A DNA stretch of 64,000 nucleotides from Gaoshiqia hydrogeniformans. Its GTDB lineage: Bacteria > Bacteroidota > Bacteroidia > Bacteroidales > Prolixibacteraceae. The stretch spans positions 310,001 to 374,000 of the forward strand of contig NZ_CP186334.1 in assembly GCF_049347105.1 (NCBI RefSeq), given 5' to 3'. The stretch's first letter is position 1; every line of letters begins with the position of its first letter. Of the stretch, positions 50,953 through 58,697 are shown in pieces. The position numbers were made by a program, and so were the translations under genes. The notes under the pieces were generated by a model. The model was not told the origin of the DNA. It worked only from the letters and a program-made list of their open reading frames with translations, and did no database searches.

Positions 50953-51537
50953 ATGATTAACTATACAAACGAAGAGCTCCTGCATGGAATTCTTAGGAAC
51001 GACAACCTGATTCTTCAGTATATTTATAAAAACTTCTTTTATAAAATCAGCTTCTTTATCAAAAAGAACAATGGAGACGATGATGATTCAAACGACATTT
51101 TCCAGGAAGCAATCATTATTATTTACCGTAAACTAAAAGCAAATGAACTTGTGCTGGACTGTTCTTTTGAAACATACCTGTATTCGGTTTGTCGTTTTTT
51201 GTGGTTAAAGCAGCTCGAAAAACGGAAAAACGAACGGGAAAAAATTCAGGATAACCACGATTTTAATGAAGATATTTACGATACGGCCTTTGAAGCAACC
51301 GTTGATATGAATGAAAAATACCGTTTATATCAAAAACATTTTAAGAACCTCGGTAAAGACTGTCAGAAGGTATTGCAACTGTTTTTCGACAAAGTATCTC
51401 TAAAACAAATTGCCCAGATCATGGGATTCCAAAGCGAGAAATACGCCAAAAAACGAAAATACAAATGTAAAGAATACCTGGTGAAAAGCATTAAACAAGA
51501 CATTGAATACAAAAAGATTCTCGAAAACGATTTCTAA
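50953..51537 (+). CDS. Sigma-70-family (ECF-like) RNA polymerase sigma factor
   Basis: 194 residues from the ATG at 50953 (a GTG two codons upstream is possible). Region 2 is recognisable (DDDDSNDIFQEAIIIIYRKL; YLYSVCRFLWLKQLEKRK) and region 4 is a helix-turn-helix (LKQIAQIMGFQSEKYAKKRKYKC, about 158-180). It converges on the CHAT gene, with 33 bp between stop codons. No ordinary anti-sigma gene is adjacent, but the repeat protein at 55059-56603 has anti-sigma-like character. Confidence 0.85.
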   Translation: MINYTNEELLHGILRNDNLILQYIYKNFFYKISFFIKKNNGDDDDSNDIFQEAIIIIYRKLKANELVLDCSFETYLYSVCRFLWLKQLEKRKNEREKIQDNHDFNEDIYDTAFEATVDMNEKYRLYQKHFKNLGKDCQKVLQLFFDKVSLKQIAQIMGFQSEKYAKKRKYKCKEYLVKSIKQDIEYKKILENDF

Positions 51538-51570
51538 AGCGTCGCTTTTAGGTCGCCCGGTCAGCATTTA

Positions 51571-54489
51571 TTATTTTATTCTTTTCGATTTCCTCCTCCT
51601 GATCACCTGGTCAATGAAAATCAGCAGCAGAATGCCAAAAATAATGGCGATAAAATAGAAATCTTTGCTTACAAACAACGGAGCCGTATTTCCTACAGCC
51701 ACGTATCCCAGCCAATAATGAGGATGGGCTTTAAGCGGATCGGCATTTTCAATATGAGCAAGTTTGGCCAGTCGTAAGGCGTCATTTTTCTTCTTCCCTT
51801 TCGACAACATCCGGTAAAAATCTTTCATGATCAGCGCACCCGACTCATCTTCAACTTCCCATAAAGTCATAACAATAGACGGGCAACCGGCATACAGGAA
51901 CCCGCGGGCAAGACTCATGACCCCCTCCCCTTTCTGCAATTTCCCCGAACCGGTATTACAGGCGCTTAAAACAGCCATTCTCGCATTCAGCTTCATCATG
52001 TAAATTTCATTGGTATTGAGCCATCCGTCATCTTCATCGTCCAGGCGGTTGGGTTTGGCAAACGCCAGCCGCGAAAACATGGGCAAGGTATCGTTTAAAA
52101 TGGTGTGCATAGCCAGGTGCAGGATGTCGTAATCTGCAGCCATTTTTTTGAAGGTCTTCTCCTGCGCATAAAGATCTCTAAAAATATCGCCCGACACGTA
52201 ATTGTTAATATACGAAACCTCCTTTTCTACCGCCGGCAGCGGAAGCAGCCCGGACCTGAATACCGAAAGATCGTTGTAATCGCGCTCGTCATTTTCATAA
52301 CTGGGCGCAAATGCCAGTAAACCCTTTTTCGCTTTTTTGTGATTTTCGAAATAATTATACAAAAGGGTGGTCGAGTAGGTATAACTAACCGAATAATCTC
52401 TCACCAGGTAGGGTAAAGTCCGGAAGTTCATCACGGTGGTATCCGGAAATGAAGTCAGCAAGGCATCAAAAGGGATGTAAGCCAGCTTATCATCGGGAAT
52501 GACGATCAGGTGCTTCCCTTTGAGGTCGTCTTTTACCCCGGCCAAAAGCTGCTGGTACAAATTGTAAGCCGACAGCGTATAACTCTTATAATCATCCAAA
52601 CCGGTATACAGGTAAGTCGGGCTTGTCAGAAACTGGTAAACTTTTTCAATATCATTCACAAAAACCGAATCAATCACCGTTTTGGTGAAACTCATCCGGT
52701 CGTTTGTAATCACAAACCGGAACAATCTGCCCGAATTTGGACGGCCATTCGGTTGCTCTATCAGATATTCAACAATGGCATCGTTGTTTTTAAGTCTTTT
52801 CCTGATCGAATAAAAATCAACCACATCATTCTTATACTTAAAGGAGTAATAATTCGGAAATGATTCTTCAAAAAGCTGAACCAACTGATCGTATTGTTCC
52901 GAATATTGAAAGATTTTTGAATTAAACAGGGCAACTTTTGCCGAATCGGGCTTCGGAAGCTGGTTCTCCTCGAACAACATTTGTTTATAGTTGGAGATAT
53001 TTAATTTCAAAATGTCTTCCCGGTTTAACAAACTATCGGGAATACCTCCAAATTGCTTGGCCCTGGAGTCTTTTACCGCTGCCAGGAAACTGGCCGATTT
53101 ACTTTTCTCCATAAACTCAAAGCCTTTCAGTGCAAAAGCCAGGTCGTTGGTCTGACTGTACAGTTTATAACAAATATTAACCGCCTCGATAAAAGTCGAT
53201 TCCTGATTTTCAGACAAAAACAACCGGCTTTCTTCCGACACATAGCCGGTGCGTATTTGGTGCAACAGCTCCGTTGAGATCGAAATCGCCTCAAAGGCAG
53301 CCAGGTAATTATTGACCGATTCCTGTTTTTGGGAAGCAGTCAGATTCAAATCGCCCAAAACATTATAACAAACTGATTTTTTCTTGAGAATTTCCAGCAA
53401 CTGAATTTCGGAAACTGCCTGTTCTATCTCAGGATTGGACGCGGGATCGGGATTCGAAAACGATTCAGTAGCAGCCACAATGGCTCTTTGGTAGTAATCC
53501 AGCGCTTTTAGCAGGTCGTCGCGTTTCTTTTGTTTAAAATCGGCTATCAGGCTGGCTTCAGACGTTCGTGAAAAATAATAATCCGCGTAATTCAGCATGA
53601 CCTGACTGTATTGAATACTTTTTCGGGTAAAAAATTTCTCCACAATTTTTTCCGAGAGTTCATTGTAGGTTGTCACCTGGTCGAACTGGTTTACCGAAAG
53701 CAGAAAAGACACGTAGTTGGCATACTCGAGGCCTAAGTCGTAACTGTCGGCGCCCGACAGTTTTGTCAAAATACGGAAAGTTTCCCGGTAGTATTTATCG
53801 GCCAGGGCGGCCTCTCCCTTTTCGGCATAAATCCTAGCCAGTAAGCTGGTATAATATGACTTAATGTTATCGTCAACCTGCCGGATATTCTCCTGGCATG
53901 CCTTTATCGCCTCATTGTATTTCTTTAGTAAGAAAAAAGATTCGGCCATATTAAACAATGTTGTTTGAAATGCTGTATTATGCAAATCTTTCTCATTGAC
54001 AAATATGCGAAAGGCATTTTTCTGATACTCGTTATTCTTAACAAAATCACCCTTCAATTTATAGATTGTACCTATATTGTTATACAAGTATCCTAAACGG
54101 GGGTAATTTTCACCATACTCCGTTATATACAGTTTCTCTGCACGTAAATAGTTTTCTATTGCCTTTTCGTACTCTCCCAGGTTCTTATATTGAATTCCAA
54201 TATTATTTAATGGCGTAACCATTTTTGTAGTGGTTTCTCCATACATCTTCTTTTGCAATAAGATCACCTGCTCAAAGCTTTTAATTGACGCCTCAAAGTC
54301 GCCCATTCGTCCGTACCGGATCCCATCCCGGTTATAGCGCAGCATCAACAGGCTATCTTCTTCGTGCGATGGCAGAATTGCATGGGTCAAAGAAAAATTT
54401 AAACAGAATATAAAAAAAAATAACAATCGCAAATAGCTAATTATCAGACCCTTATTTGGAAGTGGATATTTTTTTTCATTTTTTTTCAT
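51571..54489 (-). CDS. Periplasmic, membrane-anchored TPR-CHAT protease
   Basis: 972 residues. A signal peptide (about 15-40) is followed by a TPR array (about 50-300; NNIGIQYKNLGEYEKAIENY, LGYLYNNIGTIYKLKGDF), a helical middle and a CHAT caspase-like peptidase domain (about 640-920). The catalytic dyad is H795 (LHLAMHT) and C844 (LSACNTG), both intact. One membrane helix near 943-962 is followed by a basic tail (RRRKSKRIK). Signal peptide plus positive-inside tail place the TPR and protease outside the inner membrane. CHAT proteins are caspase/separase relatives acting on specific partner proteins. It is divergent from a double-glycine peptide gene 96 bp away. Confidence 0.88.
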   Translation of the reverse strand: MKKNEKKYPLPNKGLIISYLRLLFFFIFCLNFSLTHAILPSHEEDSLLMLRYNRDGIRYGRMGDFEASIKSFEQVILLQKKMYGETTTKMVTPLNNIGIQYKNLGEYEKAIENYLRAEKLYITEYGENYPRLGYLYNNIGTIYKLKGDFVKNNEYQKNAFRIFVNEKDLHNTAFQTTLFNMAESFFLLKKYNEAIKACQENIRQVDDNIKSYYTSLLARIYAEKGEAALADKYYRETFRILTKLSGADSYDLGLEYANYVSFLLSVNQFDQVTTYNELSEKIVEKFFTRKSIQYSQVMLNYADYYFSRTSEASLIADFKQKKRDDLLKALDYYQRAIVAATESFSNPDPASNPEIEQAVSEIQLLEILKKKSVCYNVLGDLNLTASQKQESVNNYLAAFEAISISTELLHQIRTGYVSEESRLFLSENQESTFIEAVNICYKLYSQTNDLAFALKGFEFMEKSKSASFLAAVKDSRAKQFGGIPDSLLNREDILKLNISNYKQMLFEENQLPKPDSAKVALFNSKIFQYSEQYDQLVQLFEESFPNYYSFKYKNDVVDFYSIRKRLKNNDAIVEYLIEQPNGRPNSGRLFRFVITNDRMSFTKTVIDSVFVNDIEKVYQFLTSPTYLYTGLDDYKSYTLSAYNLYQQLLAGVKDDLKGKHLIVIPDDKLAYIPFDALLTSFPDTTVMNFRTLPYLVRDYSVSYTYSTTLLYNYFENHKKAKKGLLAFAPSYENDERDYNDLSVFRSGLLPLPAVEKEVSYINNYVSGDIFRDLYAQEKTFKKMAADYDILHLAMHTILNDTLPMFSRLAFAKPNRLDDEDDGWLNTNEIYMMKLNARMAVLSACNTGSGKLQKGEGVMSLARGFLYAGCPSIVMTLWEVEDESGALIMKDFYRMLSKGKKKNDALRLAKLAHIENADPLKAHPHYWLGYVAVGNTAPLFVSKDFYFIAIIFGILLLIFIDQVIRRRKSKRIK

Positions 54490-54585
54490 TTTCGCAGGGG
54501 TTACCTTTTTTCCCTTTAGCGGATAAAACCACGAACAAAGGATAATTAAGGAATTTTAAACATTAACCATTAAAAATTAAAAGTA

Positions 54586-54717
54586 ATGAAAACTTTATTT
54601 GCTAACAACGAAAAAAACATTTTTGAATCATTCGAAGTTTTAACAAAAGAAGAATTAAACGAAGTTAAAGGCGGTATCTCCCGCGATTTGGATCTTTATA
54701 TTGAAGACTTCGACTAA
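54586..54717 (+). CDS. Small peptide with double-glycine leader (putative secreted peptide precursor)
   Basis: A 43-codon ORF starts at ATG 54586 behind an A-rich leader. The product begins MKTLFANNEKNIFESFEV and continues LTKEELNEVKGG, then ISRDLDLYIEDFD. The middle segment is a textbook double-glycine leader (hydrophobic at -4, -7, -12 and -15 relative to GG), as found in bacteriocin, RiPP and pheromone precursors. It predicts a 13-residue, strongly acidic mature peptide. No C39 peptidase, radical-SAM or grasp enzyme is adjacent; the nearest processing candidate is the divergent CHAT protease. An exporter remnant at 5326-5712 is far away and broken. Confidence 0.72.
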   Translation: MKTLFANNEKNIFESFEVLTKEELNEVKGGISRDLDLYIEDFD

Positions 54718-55058
54718 ATTCTGAAAAAATTATCACGGGCCGGGATTGTAAATAGTTAAAATATCGGATCGATAAAACACTACAAAACAAACACATGTAG
54801 TTTAATGTGAAGCATACCGGTATTTGAACAGATCAGGTTGACTTGTAAAAGTCTTATCGTAAGATCACAATCCATTGAAAAATGATAATTTAAAAGAAGT
54901 AAAGCTTAACAGATTTTTTTTACAAATTCGACCTTTCTTTTTTTGAAATGACCAATAGGGTAATAAACTATAATTTCAACTCTGGTCATTTAACCAAAAA
55001 GAATCTGATGTTTTAAAATTACACGTTCTGCTTGTAGAAATTGAAAAAAAATTGAAAG
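54718..55058. other. 341-bp intergenic region with an inverted repeat
   Basis: AAATGACCA (54946-54954) and TGGTCATTT (54983-54991) form a perfect 9-bp inverted repeat 28 bases apart, about 70 bases before the next gene. It could be an operator or a hairpin. No further peptide ORF with a GG motif was found here. Confidence 0.55.
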
Positions 55059-56603
55059 ATGATACGCAAGTCAAATTATACCGAATACATTGATAGATAT
55101 CTTAGCCAGGACTTGACCGGTGACGAGCTAAGAGAATTCAATGCCGAATTGGCCATCAATCCGGAACTGGAGGAAGACATTCAACTCCACCTGGAAATCG
55201 AAAGCGCCGTTCAGGAACACGAAATTATCGCTCTGCGCAGCAACCTGCAACACATCATGGCACAGGAAAAACCGGCTGAAGCAGAAGAATCTGTCCCTGT
55301 TTTGGCTGAACAAAAAAGCTTCAATTTCGAACTGTCCGATAACCTGTCATCTTTCAAAGAATTTACTGAACCGGTCAATATCAGCGATGTTTTTAGCTTT
55401 TCGCAAAGCCTGCCCATCTTACACATGGCCCAGCACAAATACGCTGAAAAAGAAAATATTCATCAATTCTACAAAGAACAACAAAATCAGGATTCCAGCT
55501 CCGACGAAGAATATTCACTGACGCCGCAGGATGAGGCCATTTTTGCCGACCTGGAAACCGCGCTTGGCGAAAAAGATATTCTTGATCTTCGGGCGAACCT
55601 GAAGCAGATTGCTACAAGTATTTCGGCCCATGAGCGAACGGCTCAGGAAATTGAACAATTCATTGATCAGGAAATGGATCAACCGCTGATGGCCGGATTT
55701 GAAGAAGAACTGGCTTTAAACCCGGGACTTGCACGAGACGTGGAACTCTACCTGGAAGTGGACAAAGCCCTGGCTGAAACCGACATCATGGAATTGAGGG
55801 CCAGCCTGCAAAGCATTCAGCAAACCGAATCATCCACCTCCCGAAAAATTGAGGAAATTGATCAATACCTGAATCTTGAGCTATCAGAAGAACACCTGGC
55901 TTCCTTCGAAACAGAGTTGATCAATAATCCCGACCTGGTTGCTGAACTTGACCTGCATCAGGAAATTGACTGCGCCGTCAGGGAAACAGATATCATGGGA
56001 CTCCGGGAAAAACTTGATCAGATCAGTAAAGACATCATTAAGGAGAAAAGTAAAGAACGTTCATTTGCAGCCAGGTTCCCGAAATCGCGAATCGCCATTG
56101 CTACAATCGCGGCCTCGTTGATCCTGATTATCAGCATTACCAGTCTGATCAGCCGGCACAAAGCGGCAAACAGCAACGAACTCTACACCCAATATTACGA
56201 GATCTACCAGGCAACCGGCATTTTCAGGTCGGGAGACGCGATGCTCGACAGTAAAATCAGTATGGCCCTTCACAAATTTAATGAAGAAAAATACGCCGAG
56301 TCGCTTGAGTTGTTCGATCAGGTGCTCCAGGTCAATCATCTGAACCCGATCGGTAATTTTTACACGGGTATGGCCCGCCAGCAAACCGGCGCCTACGAAC
56401 AGGCAATCTTCTCCTACCAACAGGTTGCAAAAGAGAAGAACAACCTCTTCGTTGAGCAGGCTGAATGGTACATGGGCTTATGCTACCTGCAAACCGACAA
56501 TAAGAAGAAAGCTTATAAACAGTTTCAAAGAATCGCTGAAAGCAATGGTTATTACAGTACGAAAGCAGCAGCAATTCTCAGGAAAATGACAGATATCGAA
56601 TAA
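55059..56603 (+). CDS. Membrane protein with repeated anti-sigma-like modules and C-terminal TPRs
   Basis: 514 residues. Three full copies (about 9-66, 197-253 and 266-322) and one partial copy (about 158-185) of a roughly 57-residue helical module occur. Each runs from YIDRYLSQDL or EIDQYLNLEL through NPELEEDIQLHLEIE-type sequence to EIIALRSNL-type helices. Its start resembles the N-terminal helices of Bacteroidota anti-sigma factors. One membrane helix (345-365) separates this cytosolic part from C-terminal TPRs (about 375-510; YAESLELFDQVL). The topology suits signal transfer from periplasm to sigma factor. It is the third or fourth member of the CHAT locus. No known family name can be given. 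Confidence 0.72.
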   Translation: MIRKSNYTEYIDRYLSQDLTGDELREFNAELAINPELEEDIQLHLEIESAVQEHEIIALRSNLQHIMAQEKPAEAEESVPVLAEQKSFNFELSDNLSSFKEFTEPVNISDVFSFSQSLPILHMAQHKYAEKENIHQFYKEQQNQDSSSDEEYSLTPQDEAIFADLETALGEKDILDLRANLKQIATSISAHERTAQEIEQFIDQEMDQPLMAGFEEELALNPGLARDVELYLEVDKALAETDIMELRASLQSIQQTESSTSRKIEEIDQYLNLELSEEHLASFETELINNPDLVAELDLHQEIDCAVRETDIMGLREKLDQISKDIIKEKSKERSFAARFPKSRIAIATIAASLILIISITSLISRHKAANSNELYTQYYEIYQATGIFRSGDAMLDSKISMALHKFNEEKYAESLELFDQVLQVNHLNPIGNFYTGMARQQTGAYEQAIFSYQQVAKEKNNLFVEQAEWYMGLCYLQTDNKKKAYKQFQRIAESNGYYSTKAAAILRKMTDIE

Positions 56604-57005
56604 AAGTAAATATATATCCGATCAGAAAAATTATAAGATTGTTAGCAAAAAAGTGATCCGTTCATACTGAAAAATCCTTAGTTCAAAATTCCTTGGTTCA
56701 AACTTTCAAAAACAGTAAAACGGTCATTTTTTCAACGGTATTCAAAATGAAATTCTTAATTATCCAATCCTGTTCAAAAGAGTAATTCTGAATACCTTCT
56801 TTCGCAAATAAAAGTTTTTCAAATAGAATGGTTAATAAAGTTTGAAAGCCCGGGAAATCCGGGCTTTCGACTTTATATCCGTTATTTCACTGCCCAAACG
56901 GCGACAGATGTCAAAATATCAATATCTTTGATTTTAGCGGTTTGACGGCAAACCCCGGATTAATCTGATGGACATCGTTTGACCTTGTTTTTGTATTGGC
57001 TTAAA
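56604..57005. other. 402-bp intergenic region before the polysaccharide locus
   Basis: It includes a short tandem (CTTAGTTCAAAATTC / CTTGGTTCAAACTTTC, about 56677-56706) and a strong terminator at 56844-56874. No small ORF or promoter can be defended. Confidence 0.55.
56844..56874 (+). terminator. Terminator upstream of the ECF sigma gene
   Basis: GAAAGCCCGG and CCGGGCTTTC form a perfect 10-bp stem with loop GAAAT, followed by GACTTT. Confidence 0.82.
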
Positions 57006-57500
57006 ATGGCAAATAATATTAAACCGACCTCCGACAAAGCCTATGATCATTTCTTTACAGAAAATTATCAAAGGGCTCTGCTCTTTTGTGTACGGATTGT
57101 CAATGATCATATTGCTGCCGAGGATATCGTTCAAGAGGTTTTTATCACTCTCTGGGAAAAAAGAGATTCCTTTACGTTCGACGAAAAACTTCTACACTAC
57201 GTCAGAAGGGCTGTCAGAAACAAATCACTTAATTACCTGAGGGATCATTCAAAGTTCGTTGAACTCGATAATTATCAGTTTCCGGATGACGAATACTACG
57301 ACACAGAACACGATGAGTTGCTCATCAGGCTGAGCGCCCAAATTCAGCAACTACCTCCCCAATGTCTGAAAACATTTCAATTGGTTGCGTTGAAGGGATG
57401 TACATACGCCCAGGCAGCTGAACAACTGAAAATTTCAAAAAACACCGTAAAATCACAAATGGGAAAGGCGTTTTCCCTTCTTCGTAAAAAAAGATGGTAA
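57006..57500 (+). CDS. ECF sigma factor of the polysaccharide utilisation locus
   Basis: 164 residues from the ATG at 57006. Region 2 (AAEDIVQEVFITLWEKRDSF) and region 4 (LPPQCLKTFQLVALKGCTYAQAAEQL; SKNTVKSQMGKAF) are complete. A FecR-type anti-sigma gene follows 65 bp downstream, then a SusC with an STN domain, which is the standard trans-envelope switch: substrate binding at SusC signals via STN and FecR to release the sigma factor. Confidence 0.93.
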   Translation: MANNIKPTSDKAYDHFFTENYQRALLFCVRIVNDHIAAEDIVQEVFITLWEKRDSFTFDEKLLHYVRRAVRNKSLNYLRDHSKFVELDNYQFPDDEYYDTEHDELLIRLSAQIQQLPPQCLKTFQLVALKGCTYAQAAEQLKISKNTVKSQMGKAFSLLRKKRW

Positions 57501-57565
57501 TTTTCTGAAAAAAGAATCACCCTTTTGCGCTCCCTGTGTGTATTGTAGTTAAAGAACATGATATC

Positions 57566-58561
57566 ATGCAGAAGGATCATTCGAAAAAATGGGAATACAT
57601 TGCCGGAAAGGTAACCCGGGAAACAACTGAAAAACCCGGTAATTTTTCACCGACAGACCAACAGGATCTTGACGAGGCTGAAAAGGACTTTCAAACCATC
57701 CGGGAAAATGCCGACACCATCGCATTTTTATTAGCCAACAAACCAAATGACGTTCTCTCCCGGTTAAAAAGAAAATCTCATTCGGGCAAAAAGCTTTTCC
57801 TCAATAACTTCTTAAAATATGCAGCTGTCATTGTCATATCCCTGCTGAGCGGATGGTTTCTTCAATCCATTTTACATTCGCGAAAATTTCAAGCGGAACC
57901 TGTTTACGCCACCTTATTCGTCCCTAACGGACAGATGGCTCAGCTTGAACTGCCCGACGGGACGCAGGTGTGGTTAAATTCCGAAACCACAATCAAATAT
58001 CCGGGCAGTTTTAACGGAGACTCACGCGATGTGGAATTAATCGGTGAAGCATTTTTCAACGTTAAGTCGAATCCGGCCAAGCCATTCAATATTAAAACAA
58101 CCAAGTCGATTGTCCAGGTTACCGGCACCTCGCTGAATGTAGATGCCTATGAAGGAGCAACGGAAATAACAACATTGATCGAAGGGAAGGTTGCCATATT
58201 AAATCAGAACAAAGAATTGCTTGTTAGCTTACAGCCCGGACAAAGCGCTTTTTTCGACAACAACAACGAGCTGGATGTTTACAAAGTCGACACCAGGCAT
58301 TTTTCATTATGGAAGGAAGGGAAACTAGTTGTTGATAACGTATCCTTGGCCGATTTGTCGCAGATGCTTGAAAGATGGTACAATGTCGAAATTACCATTC
58401 CTGATGAAGAATTGAAGGCAAAACGAATCTCCGGAACCGTATTGAAATACAAGCCAATCGATCAGATTCTGGAAATACTGACCCTGCGGGAGAATATTGA
58501 TATTGAAGTTGTGCTCATGCCCGACGACCGGAATATCATTAAGTTGAAAAAAAGTAAGTAA
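57566..58561 (+). CDS. FecR-family anti-sigma factor
   Basis: 331 residues from the ATG at 57566. The cytosolic N-terminus (about 1-80) binds sigma; a membrane helix (about 83-102) precedes the FecR domain (about 115-215; QLELPDGTQVWLNSETTIKYP, GEAFFNVKSNPAKPF) and a C-terminal DUF4974-like domain (about 250-320; LSQMLERWYNVEI). It is the partner of the sigma factor immediately upstream. Confidence 0.92.
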   Translation: MQKDHSKKWEYIAGKVTRETTEKPGNFSPTDQQDLDEAEKDFQTIRENADTIAFLLANKPNDVLSRLKRKSHSGKKLFLNNFLKYAAVIVISLLSGWFLQSILHSRKFQAEPVYATLFVPNGQMAQLELPDGTQVWLNSETTIKYPGSFNGDSRDVELIGEAFFNVKSNPAKPFNIKTTKSIVQVTGTSLNVDAYEGATEITTLIEGKVAILNQNKELLVSLQPGQSAFFDNNNELDVYKVDTRHFSLWKEGKLVVDNVSLADLSQMLERWYNVEITIPDEELKAKRISGTVLKYKPIDQILEILTLRENIDIEVVLMPDDRNIIKLKKSK

Positions 58562-58697
58562 TTAATTATTAAACCTATCAATGACGCGATGATGAAAACA
58601 AGTTAAAAAAAAGAAAAGCGATAAAGATGCGCCCACATCCTTACCGCCTGTACAAGAGTTAATTATTGAATGCATTAACACTTAACACAACAAATTT

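Noticed and set aside
51571..54489. TPR-CHAT as the protease of a type III-E CRISPR (craspase) system
   Set aside because: There is no gRAMP-like effector, reverse transcriptase or CRISPR array in the window, and this CHAT protein carries a signal peptide and membrane anchor that cytosolic craspase lacks.
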